Both the position numbers and the translations under genes were made by a program. A stretch of 46,359 nt of DNA from Klebsiella pneumoniae (lineage in GTDB: Bacteria > Pseudomonadota > Gammaproteobacteria > Pseudomonadales > Azotimanducaceae), in the NCBI GenBank assembly GCA_945861675.1, contig CAMAVY010000007.1, forward strand, positions 1 through 46,359. The letters are read 5' to 3'. The notes under the pieces were generated by a model. It had not been told where the DNA came from, ran no database searches, and saw only the letters and a program-made list of their open reading frames with translations. Of the stretch, positions 33,632 through 42,783 are shown piece after piece. Position 1 is the first letter of the stretch. The number at the start of each line of letters is the position of its first letter.

Positions 33632-34726
33632 TCAACCGGCGTGGTGGGACCGCTTCAGATAGTCCTCAGATTGCATTTCCAGGAGTCTGCTCACGGTCCG
33701 CTGGAACTCGAACTTGAGTAGCGAACCCGCGTACAGCTCAAGAATGGGCGTCTCCGCCGAAACGATCAGCTTGACGCTGTGGTCGTAGAACTCGTCGACC
33801 AGGCTGATGAACCGTCTTGCCTGGTTCTCACTGTTGATGGTGAAGCGCGGGACCCCACTGATCACTACCGCGTGATAGATGCGCGCCAGTTCGATGTAGT
33901 CGTTCTGGCTGCGTGGACCATCACAGATCTCGCGGAAGTCGAACCACACCACGTCGTCAGTACAACGCAACGCTCGAATGGTCCGCCCTTCGATCTCAAG
34001 CTCAACATGCTCGTGCGCAGTATCGCGCGCGAGGCGCGCGAAACACTGCGCCAGCGCCGCCTCGGCTGCAGGCCCAAGCGGCGCATGAAACAGCGCCGCC
34101 TGCTGAAGTGCACGCAATCGATAATCTGCGCCGCCGTCCAGTTCGTACACTTCTGTGTGCTGGATCAACAGATCGATCGCAGGCAGAAATCTCCGTCGCT
34201 GCAGACCGTTCGCGTACAACCCGGGCGGCGCAATGTTGGATGTCGCAACAAGCGCAACGCCACGCGCAAACAGACCCTGCAACAGCTCGCCCAGAATCAT
34301 CGCGTCACCGATATCCGAGACGAAGAACTCATCGAAACACAACACATCTGCCTCTGCAGCAAACGCATCGGCAACGCCTTGCAACGGCGCTTCGCGACCG
34401 GCCAGCAAACGCAACTCGCGATGCACTCGCTGCATGAAGCGATGGAAGTGCATTCGCAGCTTGCGCTCGCCAGGAAGGCACTCGAAAAACAGATCCATCA
34501 AGTAGGTCTTGCCACGGCCGACGCCACCCCAGATGTAGAGCCCACGCTCCGGCCCAAGCGGCTTGCGCCCCACGATTCGCTGCAGCCAGGTTGGCGCCGG
34601 GCGATTTGATCTTACGATGAGGCGCTCGTGCAGGTCGTCCAGCTTGCGCAACGCGGCAAGTTGAACAGGGTCCGAGTTGATCCGGCCATCAGCAACGTCG
34701 CGCTGGTAGCGCTCAGACGGCTTCAT
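33632..34726 (-). CDS. zapE: cell division AFG1-like ATPase ZapE
   Basis: 364 residues. The AFG1 family P-loop ATPase interacts with the Z-ring under stress. Walker A GGVGRGKT is at about 67-74, followed by [22 protein letters not shown]; Walker [13 protein letters not shown] lies at about 132-143; the sensor region [17 protein letters not shown] is the family hallmark. It sits between hisD and rplM, next to rplM-rpsI as in many gammaproteobacteria. Confidence 0.95.
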   Translation of the reverse strand: MKPSERYQRDVADGRINSDPVQLAALRKLDDLHERLIVRSNRPAPTWLQRIVGRKPLGPERGLYIWGGVGRGKTYLMDLFFECLPGERKLRMHFHRFMQRVHRELRLLAGREAPLQGVADAFAAEADVLCFDEFFVSDIGDAMILGELLQGLFARGVALVATSNIAPPGLYANGLQRRRFLPAIDLLIQHTEVYELDGGADYRLRALQQAALFHAPLGPAAEAALAQCFARLARDTAHEHVELEIEGRTIRALRCTDDVVWFDFREICDGPRSQNDYIELARIYHAVVISGVPRFTINSENQARRFISLVDEFYDHSVKLIVSAETPILELYAGSLLKFEFQRTVSRLLEMQSEDYLKRSHHAG

Positions 34727-34756
34727 GTTCTATCCGCGCGGCCAGCCACGAGACCA

Positions 34757-36067
34757 TCAATTCTGCCCGGATCCAATCCGCGCGATCGCGGCGTCAGCGT
34801 GTGCGCTCAAGCCTTCGCCTGTCGCCAGGGTGGCCGCAGCGTGCCCAAGGGCATCCGCACCCGCTGCACTGATCTCGATGAGCGACGTTCGCGTTTGAAA
34901 GTCATACACCGCAAGCGGTGACGAGAATCGTGCTGTGCCGAACGTAGGCAGAACGTGACTTGGACCCGCCACATAATCGCCAAGCACTTCGGCTGAGCGC
35001 GCGCCCAGAAAGACGGCGCCCGCATGCCGCACCGCAGGCAGCCACTTGCGCGGCTCAGCTACCGCGAGCTCGAGATGCTCGGGCGCAATGCTATTCGCCA
35101 GCGCGAACGCCTCTTCCAGGCTGGCACACACAATCACTGCGCCACGCCCGGTCAGGGACGCACGAATGATCGCCGCACGCGGGCGATCGACAATCAGCAT
35201 TTCGCACGCCCGCATTACCTGTTGGGCGTATTCAGCATCCGGCGTAATCAAGATTGCCTGCGCGACTTCGTCGTGTTCGGCCTGAGAAAACAAATCCAGC
35301 GCCACCCACTCGGCGGGCGTGCTGCCATCCGCAATCACCACAATTTCGGAGGGCCCGGCGATCATGTCTATGCCGACGTGTCCGTAGACCATTCGCTTCG
35401 CGGCAGCCACGAACGCGCCCCCCGGACCGACAATCTTGTCGACTCGCGCAATGCTCTGTGTACCAAACGCGAGCGCTGCAATTGCCTGAGCGCCACCGAT
35501 GCAATGCACCCGATCAACACCAGCCAACGCAGCAGCGGCCAACACCAGTGCATTTCTCTCGCCGCCCGGCGTTGGCACAGTCATCGTGATGTCCTGGACA
35601 CCGGCCACGCGCGCGGGAATAACGGTCATGAGTACGGTCGACGGATATGAGGCACGCCCGCCGGGCACATACACGCCAACACGCTCCAATGGTTGCACCC
35701 GCTGTCCGAGGCGATTGCCGTAGGCGTCGGTGAACTCGAACTCTGGCAGTTGTTGGCGCTCGTGATATGCGCGTACCCGTGCCGCCGCGAACTCCAACGC
35801 ATCGCGCTCCTTGCCTGGGATGGCATCAAGCGTCGCTCCCAGCGCAGGACCAAAGATCGTCAGTTCGGCCATGGACTCTGCGCGCAGTCCATCAAACTGT
35901 TCCGTGAAGCGTAGTACCGCTGCGTCGCCACTGGCGCGCACCGCATCGAGCACGACGCGCACCTGGCGATTCACCGCACTGTCGTCGCTGAAGTCCCAGG
36001 CGCGCAATGCAGAAAAAGCCGCAGGGAACTCGGTCGAACGACTGTCGAGTACGCGCAGCAGCATCAG
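34757..36067 (-). CDS. hisD: histidinol dehydrogenase HisD
   Basis: Catalyses the last two oxidations of histidine synthesis (histidinol to histidine) with zinc and NAD. It has 436 residues from the ATG at 36067. Visible motifs: [48 protein letters not shown], the catalytic Glu-His of SIAPEHLEL, and the zinc-binding [13 protein letters not shown]. The normally conserved GPGN reads GPGG (about 213-216). A GTG at 36100 is an alternative start. The usual upstream genes murA and hisG, and hisC downstream, are absent. Confidence 0.96.
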   Translation of the reverse strand: MMLLRVLDSRSTEFPAAFSALRAWDFSDDSAVNRQVRVVLDAVRASGDAAVLRFTEQFDGLRAESMAELTIFGPALGATLDAIPGKERDALEFAAARVRAYHERQQLPEFEFTDAYGNRLGQRVQPLERVGVYVPGGRASYPSTVLMTVIPARVAGVQDITMTVPTPGGERNALVLAAAALAGVDRVHCIGGAQAIAALAFGTQSIARVDKIVGPGGAFVAAAKRMVYGHVGIDMIAGPSEIVVIADGSTPAEWVALDLFSQAEHDEVAQAILITPDAEYAQQVMRACEMLIVDRPRAAIIRASLTGRGAVIVCASLEEAFALANSIAPEHLELAVAEPRKWLPAVRHAGAVFLGARSAEVLGDYVAGPSHVLPTFGTARFSSPLAVYDFQTRTSLIEISAAGADALGHAAATLATGEGLSAHADAAIARIGSGQN

Positions 36068-36155
36068 CGTGTCTGCTGCTTGCCAGCAACGCGGAAGCAC
36101 CCATTTCTACGCTCGATGAGCGCCGGAGTGCGCTGTGCAATCGCCATGTCCAAGC

Positions 36156-36413
36156 TCAGCTCCCGGCGGCGCCGGCTTCCTCTGGGGTTCTCGCCTGAAT
36201 TGAGACGGCGTGTACGGTACCCGCGCGAATCAGATCGTTGATGCAACGATAGACGGCCTGTTGCCGTTTGACGGCCGACAGCCCTTCAAAGTCAGCGCTG
36301 ACCGCCTCGACCTGATAGCGCCCGCCGCCACCGCTTACAGTGACCGACGCGCCCACCAGCCCCTCTGCAAGTTGCCCGCGCATTCGCGCAAGAACAGCCG
36401 CATCTTCACTCAT
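36156..36413 (-). CDS. ibaG: BolA-family protein IbaG
   Basis: 85 residues with the BolA fold core: [42 protein letters not shown] and the C-terminal VHAVSIQARTPEE. Family members bind [2Fe-2S] with monothiol glutaredoxins and affect acid tolerance. The ATG overlaps the mlaB stop by 4 bases (ATGA), so it is part of the mla operon as in other gammaproteobacteria. murA, which normally follows, is missing; hisD starts 88 bases downstream. Confidence 0.93.
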   Translation of the reverse strand: MSEDAAVLARMRGQLAEGLVGASVTVSGGGGRYQVEAVSADFEGLSAVKRQQAVYRCINDLIRAGTVHAVSIQARTPEEAGAAGS

Positions 36414-36838
36414 ACACTCGACTCCTTCCCATCATCGTCAATGCTTCGCGCGGCCGCGTTATGCAAGAGGCCACCTACTGACCCAACTGCTTCCGGTACC
36501 AACCAATTCAAGACCGATTCGACTGCGCCAGAGCCGTCTGACCCTGACAGTGCCGGAAGGACGAACAGCTCGTCCATCCCGGTGAACTCCAGTACCCGCC
36601 GCATTGATTTCGGCAACGCGACCAGATGGAGCGCCTGCTGACTGGCCTTGGCCCACACCATCAAGATGGCGATCACAACTGAGCCCGCATGGTCGAGCTG
36701 TTCGAGATCGACATGAATCGGCGCTGTACGGTCTTTGAGCAGTCGCGATCCTTCAGCGCACAGTTGATCGGCGTTGAGAAAATCCACACGGCCCTGAATG
36801 CACAACCCCTGGGGCGTTGCGGCGACGGCAGCTTCCAC
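36410..36838 (-). CDS. mlaB: STAS-domain protein MlaB of the Mla transporter
   Basis: 142 residues. MlaB binds and stabilises the MlaF ATPase in the inner-membrane MlaFEDB complex. The STAS fold spans about 8-100 (GLCIQGRVDFLNADQL, VDLEQLDHAGSVVIAILMVW). The position that carries a functional Thr or Ser in MlaB and phosphorylatable STAS proteins is His50 here (LDHAG). A C-terminal extension of about 40 residues has no recognised domain. It starts with GTG overlapping the mlaC stop (TAGTG). Confidence 0.85.
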   Translation of the reverse strand: MEAAVAATPQGLCIQGRVDFLNADQLCAEGSRLLKDRTAPIHVDLEQLDHAGSVVIAILMVWAKASQQALHLVALPKSMRRVLEFTGMDELFVLPALSGSDGSGAVESVLNWLVPEAVGSVGGLLHNAAARSIDDDGKESSV

Positions 36839-37563
36839 TATTGCTGACCTGCCGGCGACTTCGCCTTCTCGCTTGGCACCACCTGCGCTGTGGTCCAGCC
36901 CGCAATCACTTTGTCGATGTCACCTTTGTTGGCCGGCGACCGGAGCGCTTCCGCAAACTGATTGCGGTAAGTCAAACCCAGGTTGATTCCATTCACGATG
37001 ACGTTGCGCACGCGCCAGTCCCCAGCCGGCATCCGCACCATGCTGTACTCCATTGGATACGCTTGGCCATCCGGTCCAACAGCCTGCATTTTCACTGTCG
37101 CCTTACCTGGACGTTGTTCTCTTGGATTACCAGGCAACAGACCAATGCGGTAGTCGACAAACTGCAGCATGGCGCGCGTGTAGGTTTTCACCAGACTGAT
37201 ATGGAAAACCTCCGCAAAGCGCTTTCGCTGCACAGCATTGGCGCTCTTGTAGCTGGATGCCATCACGCTTTTCGCGATCCCGTCATAGTCCACGGCAGAT
37301 ACCAGCGCTGCATCGACCAGCGCATGTATGCGATCCGGTTCAGAAGCGTAGGCCTTGCGATTTGCCACCAAGGTCTGCTGGATCGCGTCGGATGCCTTTT
37401 TGACCACCGCTTCAGGTGATCCCGCGGCCGCGACGACGGCCGCTGGCGCCGCCAACGCAGCGGGCCCGGCAACGCCCAACCCAATCGACAGCGACGCCGC
37501 AATCACCGCGGTTCCGATCCATCGTCTGGACACGACCAAAGCACTGATCTTGCTCACGCTCAC
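36838..37563 (-). CDS. mlaC: periplasmic phospholipid-binding protein MlaC
   Basis: 241 residues with a Sec signal (ends near ALAAPAA). The MlaC/Ttg2D fold carries ALVDAALVSAVDYDGIAKSVM, KTYTRAMLQFVDYRI and the C-terminal DWRVRNVIVNGINLGLTYRNQFAEAL, which is strongly conserved. It shuttles phospholipid between the outer-membrane MlaA-porin complex and MlaFEDB. It starts with GTG overlapping the mlaD stop by 4 bases (GTGA). The tail SEKAKSPAGQQ is likely disordered. Confidence 0.95.
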   Translation of the reverse strand: MSVSKISALVVSRRWIGTAVIAASLSIGLGVAGPAALAAPAAVVAAAGSPEAVVKKASDAIQQTLVANRKAYASEPDRIHALVDAALVSAVDYDGIAKSVMASSYKSANAVQRKRFAEVFHISLVKTYTRAMLQFVDYRIGLLPGNPREQRPGKATVKMQAVGPDGQAYPMEYSMVRMPAGDWRVRNVIVNGINLGLTYRNQFAEALRSPANKGDIDKVIAGWTTAQVVPSEKAKSPAGQQ

Positions 37564-38015
37564 TCTCCCATCTTCTTCACAAACTGTCCGACCAGATCCT
37601 CAAGAATCAACGCACCCTGGGTGTCTTCGATCTCACTTCCGTCTTTCAAGACGGCGTCTTCGGCACCAGGAACCAGTGCGATGTACTTTCCTCCCAGCAC
37701 GCCTTCCGTAACGATCTTGGCGCCAGTGTCGGCCGAGAGCTGCCCAGCATTTGCGTTCAACTGCAGGTCGACGATCGCCTGTGCACGTTGCGTATCCACC
37801 TTGATTGCAGACACACGCCCCACGTTCACACCTGCGACCGTCACTCGCGCCCGGGTGGTCAGACCCGACACATCGTTGAAGCGCGCGTGCACGGTGTACA
37901 GCCGTGCGCTGTCATCGACCACATAGCCGCTCACCGCGAACGCGAGAAATATCAACGACAGGATCCCCGCCAGCATGAATGCACCAACGGTGATCTCCAC
38001 AGTGCGCATGCGCAT
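37560..38015 (-). CDS. mlaD: MCE-domain protein MlaD
   Basis: 151 residues with an N-terminal membrane anchor (about 9-30) and one MCE domain: LYTVHARFNDVSGLTTRARVTVAGVNVGRVSAI, then VTEGVLGGKYIALVPG. It forms the hexameric periplasmic ring on the MlaE permease. The C-terminal helix ALILEDLVGQFVKKMGE lines the central pore. An ATG two codons later is also possible. Two bases separate it from mlaE. Confidence 0.95.
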   Translation of the reverse strand: MRMRTVEITVGAFMLAGILSLIFLAFAVSGYVVDDSARLYTVHARFNDVSGLTTRARVTVAGVNVGRVSAIKVDTQRAQAIVDLQLNANAGQLSADTGAKIVTEGVLGGKYIALVPGAEDAVLKDGSEIEDTQGALILEDLVGQFVKKMGE

Positions 38016-38017
38016 AA

Positions 38018-38800
38018 TCAGTTCAATCCTCCGTACATGACGAGCGTCAATAGAAAGTCCACGGAAAGGACACCAACGGACGCGTACACCACCGTGCGCG
38101 TTGTAGCCGCACTGATTCCAGCCGCAGTTGGCTCGGCATCATAGCCTTGAAACACAGCGGTCCAGGTCACCAGCACCCCAAACACCAAGGTCTTCCAGAC
38201 GCCTCGCAGCACATCGCGCTCGAAATCGACATAGTCGTTCATGCCTGCCCAGTAGGTGCCTTCATCGGCTCCCAACCAACTGACCGCGACCAGCGTGCCA
38301 CCCCAGATCGCAACTACACAAAACACCAGCGAAAGCACAGGCAAGGAGATGATGCCAGCCCACAGACGCGGGGCGATCACACGCCGCAACGGGTCCACAC
38401 CCATCATTTCCATGCTGGACAACTGCTCGGTGGCTTTCATGAGACCAATCTCAGCCGCCAGCGCTGAACCGGCGCGCCCCGCAAACAGCAACGCCGTCAC
38501 CACGGGCCCCAGCTCTCGTGTGACCACAATCGCGAGCCCCACGCCCACAGTCGCTTCCGCGCCGAAGCGCAACAGCTGTGTGTAGAACTGCAGACCGATG
38601 ACCGCACCGATCGAAAATGCAGACAGCATGATGATGAGCAGCGACAGCACGCCAACGGAATAGATCTGGCGCAGCAACAGGCTGAAGAAGTCGCGGCCAG
38701 GCAAAGCAATAGCCGACAATGCCAGCACCTGCCCAGAACGGCCCAGCGTCGATAGAAAATCCAACGCCTTCTGGCCCAGCAAACGGATCAGTCGGATCAT
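38018..38800 (-). CDS. mlaE: ABC transporter permease MlaE
   Basis: 260 residues of the MlaE/YrbE permease family: an amphipathic N-terminal helix, then five or six membrane segments. Characteristic stretches are IGLQFYTQLLRFGAE, VTRELGPVVTALLFAGRAGSALAAEIG, the EMMGVDPLRRVIAPRLWAG coupling region and the C-terminal TTRTVVYASVGVL. It starts with an ATG overlapping the mlaF stop (TGATG). Confidence 0.96.
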   Translation of the reverse strand: MIRLIRLLGQKALDFLSTLGRSGQVLALSAIALPGRDFFSLLLRQIYSVGVLSLLIIMLSAFSIGAVIGLQFYTQLLRFGAEATVGVGLAIVVTRELGPVVTALLFAGRAGSALAAEIGLMKATEQLSSMEMMGVDPLRRVIAPRLWAGIISLPVLSLVFCVVAIWGGTLVAVSWLGADEGTYWAGMNDYVDFERDVLRGVWKTLVFGVLVTWTAVFQGYDAEPTAAGISAATTRTVVYASVGVLSVDFLLTLVMYGGLN

Positions 38801-39624
38801 CAGTGCCGACCACCATTTGCTTCGTCAAGCACATCGCCCCTGAGCTCACTGGCTGGGTAGTGGAACGGCACGGGCCCATCGGGCAGACCGTTGATGAACT
38901 GCCGGATGCGCGGCGACTGATCTTCGCGCAACCGCTTGGGCGTACCCCGCCCGATGACCTTCCCGTCTGCGATCACGTACACATAGTCCGCAATGCTCAA
39001 TGTCTCACCGATATCGTGAGAGACGATCAACGAGGTGATGCCGAGGGCCTGATTCAGCTCGCGAATCAAGGTGACCACGACCCCCATAGAAATGGGGTCC
39101 TGCCCAGTAAACGGTTCGTCATACATGATCAGGTCCGGGTCCAGAATCGCGGCCCGAGCAAACGCCGCACGCCGGGCCATGCCACCGGACAACTGCTGTG
39201 GCATCAGATTGCGTGCCCCACGCAGCCCCACGGCATTGAGCTTCATCAACACCAGATTGCGGATGAGCTGTTCCGATAACTTGGTGTGCACACGCAACGG
39301 GAAGGCGACGTTTTCAAACAGCGAGAGGTCGGTGAACAGCGCATTGGACTGAAACAGCATGCCGATTCGACGCCGCACGCTGAACAGTTCCGTGCGGCTC
39401 ATCTCGGCCACGTTACGTCCGTCGAGCAGGATCTTGCCTTCATCCGGACGAAGCTGGCCACCAATCAGACGCATCAGCGTCGTCTTGCCCGTGCCCGACG
39501 GGCCCATGACTGCAGTGACCTTGCCTCGCGCAATATCCAGGTCGATGCCGTCCAGCACCCAGCGTTCACCCCGCCGAAAACGCAGCGAACGAATTTCAAC
39601 AAGATTGTCGCCTGCGCCTTCCAC
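38800..39624 (-). CDS. mlaF: ABC transporter ATPase MlaF
   Basis: 274 residues. Walker A GPSGTGKT is at about 41-48, the signature LSGGMARR near 146, Walker B LIMYDEPF near 168, and a switch His in VSHD. The residues after about 240 form the C-terminal extension that wraps the partner ATPase and contacts MlaB. It begins with GTG at 39624 after GAGG at about 8 bases. It energises lipid movement by MlaFEDB to maintain outer-membrane asymmetry. kdsD, usually divergent from mlaF, is absent. Confidence 0.96.
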   Translation of the reverse strand: MEGAGDNLVEIRSLRFRRGERWVLDGIDLDIARGKVTAVMGPSGTGKTTLMRLIGGQLRPDEGKILLDGRNVAEMSRTELFSVRRRIGMLFQSNALFTDLSLFENVAFPLRVHTKLSEQLIRNLVLMKLNAVGLRGARNLMPQQLSGGMARRAAFARAAILDPDLIMYDEPFTGQDPISMGVVVTLIRELNQALGITSLIVSHDIGETLSIADYVYVIADGKVIGRGTPKRLREDQSPRIRQFINGLPDGPVPFHYPASELRGDVLDEANGGRH

Positions 39625-39651
39625 CCCGGCACCTCGGGCAAAGTTGATTGA

Positions 39652-39825
39652 TTACGAATGTCCCTGGGCACGGCACCGTAGCCCTGCACGAAGTACCGCC
39701 ACCAGCAATACGAGCGCCAGCAACACCAACAGCAGCGACACCTCCAAGAAAAGCCGCAGCCCGAAGTCCGAAACACCGAAGGGTGCCGGACTATACAGGA
39801 CACGCTGAGCACGCTCCGGTTCCAC
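39652..39825 (-). CDS. possible 57-residue single-pass membrane protein before mlaF
   Basis: A GTG-initiated frame (MEPERAQRVL...) of 57 residues with a very hydrophobic Leu/Val helix near 30-46 followed by a basic cluster (LRAGLRCR), giving a clear N-out/C-in type II-like prediction. It ends 27 bases before mlaF on the same strand. Against it: no strong ribosome binding site, and a TATAGT box (complement 39790-39795) inside the frame that could be the mlaF promoter. A shorter version from the GTG at 39741 (29 residues) has GGAGG too close to the start. I recognise no homologue. Confidence 0.35.
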   Translation of the reverse strand: MEPERAQRVLYSPAPFGVSDFGLRLFLEVSLLLVLLALVLLVAVLRAGLRCRAQGHS

Positions 39826-39949
39826 ACAGCGTCATATCCCGGACAGACGTCAAGGCAACGACGCGCACATGGGAACACAAGGCCGCTCCAAGGCTCTGAT
39901 AACCTCTGCGCCCTGCCCCGCTCCAGCCCTCAGCGACACATCATTGCGC

Positions 39950-40468
39950 ATGGAATCGACCGCCCCTGTCAGTCAGCACATGCGCATGCACGCGGCGCGG
40001 ATCCGCCTGGTGCTGTTCGACGTAGACGGGGTAATGACCGATGGCGGCCTGTTCTACGGCCCCGAGGGTGAAGCAATCAAGCGCTTCCACGTTCACGATG
40101 GGCACGGGATCAAGCTGTTGCGCAACGCAGGGATACTGGTGGCCGCCATCAGCGGTCGACGCAGCCTGATGACAGAACGCCGGCTGACGGAGCTCGGGTT
40201 CGACGCCATCGAACAAGGTGATGATGGCAAGTTGCCGCTGGCAGAAAAGCTCCTGCAGCAATTTGCCTGCGACTGGTCCGAAGTCGCTGCGATCGGTGAT
40301 GACCTGCCGGACCTGCCGCTGCTGCGCAATGCCGCCATCGCCGTCGCGCCTGCGAATGCTGTGGCTGAAGTCCGCAACGCGGTGCACTGGGTGACGACGG
40401 AACCAGGCGGCTCAGGCGCCGTGCGCGCATTCGCCGACGCCTTGTTGCGCGCGCGTCGACCGGCGTGA
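39950..40468 (+). CDS. kdsC: 3-deoxy-D-manno-octulosonate 8-phosphate phosphatase KdsC
   Basis: A HAD-superfamily phosphatase that makes Kdo for the LPS core. It has 172 residues from the ATG at 39950, the normal size. Motif I DVDGVMTDG, the substrate segment HVHDGHGIKLLRNAG, motif II AISGR, and motif IV GDDLPDLPLL are all present. Longer upstream starts add unconserved residues. The usual preceding gene kdsD is missing. It leads the lpt-rpoN-rapZ cluster. Confidence 0.95.
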   Translation: MESTAPVSQHMRMHAARIRLVLFDVDGVMTDGGLFYGPEGEAIKRFHVHDGHGIKLLRNAGILVAAISGRRSLMTERRLTELGFDAIEQGDDGKLPLAEKLLQQFACDWSEVAAIGDDLPDLPLLRNAAIAVAPANAVAEVRNAVHWVTTEPGGSGAVRAFADALLRARRPA

Positions 40469-40580
40469 TCTACGCGAACGTGCTCCGCGAAAGCGTGCTC
40501 CCTGAACGGACAGACAGTTCGTGGCCGTTCGACCTCGGGCGCTCGGCCAGCGCGCTGCGGTTGCACTGCGCCAGACCGGC

Positions 40581-41201
40581 ATGATCAGCAGACTGCAATG
40601 GCTGATCCTCGCGCTAGTCGTCGGCGCCGCGATCGCATTGACCTGGCGCTGGGAGATTGAAGCCCCTATTGCCAGCGCAGTGGATCAGCAGGGCGAGCAA
40701 CCCGACGTGTACATGGAGGGCGCGGTGCTCAGCCAGTTTGATGACAATGGCGCGCTGCGTTACCGGCTGACCGCAAACCGCATTGCCCACTATCCCGAGC
40801 GCGGACTGACCCGGGTCCAGCAGCCTTCTCTCTCGCTGGTACGCACCGGCGCACCCACCTGGACGGCCAGCGCGCAGCATGGGGAACTCACAACGCCACC
40901 AGCAGGTCCCGACAGCAACGCCAACGGTCAGACGTCAGAAACAGTTGCGCTGCAGCAATCGGTCGAGTTGCTGCAGCGCAACGGCACACGATTCGTACGC
41001 ATGAGAACCGAGCAGCTGACAGTTCAACCCATGGCGCGAACGGCTCGGACCGACGTCGCGGTTATGATCGACACCGAGATGGCACAAACCCGGGCGGCCG
41101 GCATGCGCGCCGACCTCGACACTGGCCACATCAGACTCACCTCCGGGAGCGGCTTACGCGTGACCACCGTTGTTCAATCCATCGACCGGTCATTCCATTG
41201 A
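40581..41201 (+). CDS. lptC: LPS export protein LptC
   Basis: 206 residues: a short cytoplasmic start, one membrane helix (about 6-22, LQWLILALVVGAAIALTW), and a periplasmic beta-jellyroll beginning YMEGAVLSQFDDNGALRYRLTANRIAHYPE. LptC sits on LptB2FG and hands LPS to LptA. The ATG at 40581 fits the family; a GTG at 40521 would add 20 unconserved residues. The 112 bases after kdsC contain nothing else visible. It overlaps lptA by 4 bases. Confidence 0.92.
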   Translation: MISRLQWLILALVVGAAIALTWRWEIEAPIASAVDQQGEQPDVYMEGAVLSQFDDNGALRYRLTANRIAHYPERGLTRVQQPSLSLVRTGAPTWTASAQHGELTTPPAGPDSNANGQTSETVALQQSVELLQRNGTRFVRMRTEQLTVQPMARTARTDVAVMIDTEMAQTRAAGMRADLDTGHIRLTSGSGLRVTTVVQSIDRSFH

Positions 41202-41755
41202 TCGGTAATGATGTGATCCATAGCGATTCTTCCGAACGGCTGCGACGACTGACGGTAACGCTGCGTGCCGTGCTTTTGCTGCTTGGCCTGTACAGCGTCA
41301 CTGCGGATGCGCTGCCCTCCGACCGCGACCAGCCCATTCAAATCCAGGCCGACTGGGCCGAACTCGACGAGCGCAAAGGCACAGCCACTTACGGCGGCGA
41401 CGTCCGCATGACCCAGGGCACCATGCAGGTCAGGGCCGAACGCCTGGTGATCTACACCGAGCGCGACAAAGTCCTGAAGATCCTTGCAGATGGCAGCGCG
41501 ACGTCACCGGCGCGCTACGAACAGCAGCCGCGTGAGGACCAACCGGTCCTGCAGGCATCCGCGCAACACATCATCTACGTCACAGCCGAACAACGGATCG
41601 AGCTGCGCGGAAACGCGCGCCTGTCGCAGAAGAACAATCAGTTCATGGGCGGCGTCATCGAGTACAGCATCGCGCGCGAACTCGTCACAGCCAACAGCGG
41701 CCAGTCCACCGGTGGCCGGGTGACCGTCACCTTCGACCCCAACCAGCGGCGCTGA
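41198..41755 (+). CDS. lptA: periplasmic LPS bridge protein LptA
   Basis: 185 residues with a signal peptide (hydrophobic core VLLLLGLYSV, likely cut after ADA) and an OstA-like beta-jellyroll: DQPIQIQADWAELDERKGTATYGGDVRMTQG, then ELRGNARLSQKNNQFMGGVIEY. LptA oligomers form the bridge carrying LPS across the periplasm. The start is either TTG overlapping the lptC stop (TTGA, 41198) or GTG at 41213; neither has a strong ribosome binding site. Confidence 0.93.
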   Translation: MIGNDVIHSDSSERLRRLTVTLRAVLLLLGLYSVTADALPSDRDQPIQIQADWAELDERKGTATYGGDVRMTQGTMQVRAERLVIYTERDKVLKILADGSATSPARYEQQPREDQPVLQASAQHIIYVTAEQRIELRGNARLSQKNNQFMGGVIEYSIARELVTANSGQSTGGRVTVTFDPNQRR

Positions 41756-41761
41756 CGCGAC

Positions 41762-42553
41762 ATGTCACCTGAACACACGTCACCTCAACACTGGGCGACT
41801 GAACAGATGACGGCCGAACAGGGGTCGCCGCTTGCATTTCGCGCCAAAGGGCTGAGCAAATCATATGGCGGCAGGCCAGTCGTCAGCGACGTCTCCATCA
41901 GGGTTCGAACAGGCGAGACCGTGGGTCTGCTCGGCCCGAACGGCGCCGGCAAGACCACCTGCTTCTACATGATGGTCGGGCTGGTGCGCGCCGATGCCGG
42001 CCGAATCTATCTCGGCGATCGCGACATCACGTCTCTGCCCATGCATGAGCGCGCCCGTCTGGGCATTGGCTACCTGCCGCAGGAAGCCAGCGTGTTTCGG
42101 CGAATGTCGGTGAAGGACAACATTCTCGCCGTGCTCGAAACGCGCCGTGGCCTCAGCCGCTCGGATCGACTGGCGCGGGCGAACGAACTGATGGCCGAGT
42201 TGAAGATCAGCCACCTCGAGCAACAGCAGGGCCTCAGCCTCTCGGGCGGGGAACGCCGGCGGGTCGAAATCGCGCGAGCACTGGCTACCGAACCGAAGTT
42301 CATCCTGTTGGACGAGCCCTTCGCCGCAATCGATCCGATTGCCAAACACGACCTGGTGTCTGTCATACGCCAGCTCAATGGTCGCGGTATCGGTGTACTG
42401 ATCACTGATCACGACGTCCGCAGCACGCTCGAAATCTGCAGCCACGCCTTCATCGTCAGCGCCGGCAAACTGATTGCCGAGGGCGACCCGGAAAGCGTCC
42501 TCAACAACGAGCAGGTCCGTCACGTGTATCTCGGCGAGAGCTTCCGGCTCTAG
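41762..42553 (+). CDS. lptB: LPS export ABC transporter ATPase LptB
   Basis: 263 residues, about 20 more than usual because of an N-terminal extension; an ATG at 41807 would remove 15 of them. Walker [15 protein letters not shown]-loop [11 protein letters not shown], signature [15 protein letters not shown], Walker [16 protein letters not shown] and switch TDHD are all intact. It drives LPS extraction from the inner membrane with LptF/G, which are not in the window. It lies 6 bases after lptA. Confidence 0.96.
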   Translation: MSPEHTSPQHWATEQMTAEQGSPLAFRAKGLSKSYGGRPVVSDVSIRVRTGETVGLLGPNGAGKTTCFYMMVGLVRADAGRIYLGDRDITSLPMHERARLGIGYLPQEASVFRRMSVKDNILAVLETRRGLSRSDRLARANELMAELKISHLEQQQGLSLSGGERRRVEIARALATEPKFILLDEPFAAIDPIAKHDLVSVIRQLNGRGIGVLITDHDVRSTLEICSHAFIVSAGKLIAEGDPESVLNNEQVRHVYLGESFRL

Positions 42554-42783
42554 GTACGCGGGGCGCGGCGACCGGGTCAGCACATCGAGCTGGCACCACG
42601 GCCGCCCCAGGGCGCGCGCCCGCATCGCTCATCTGCAACGTCGGCCTGCAGCGGAACGCGCGCAGACCCGCCGTGCCCGATCGCATCGCCCCGTCGAACT
42701 CCCGACATTCTTCTGGAAGCATCCGCCGTGCCAAACGCAATTTGTGTGCACCTACGGCCGCACTGAGCAGCTATGATCAATCC

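Noticed and set aside
42771-42776. TATGAT as a -10 promoter element for rpoN
   Set aside because: It lies only 7 bases from the ATG, with no -35 at proper spacing and no room for a ribosome binding site downstream of the start.
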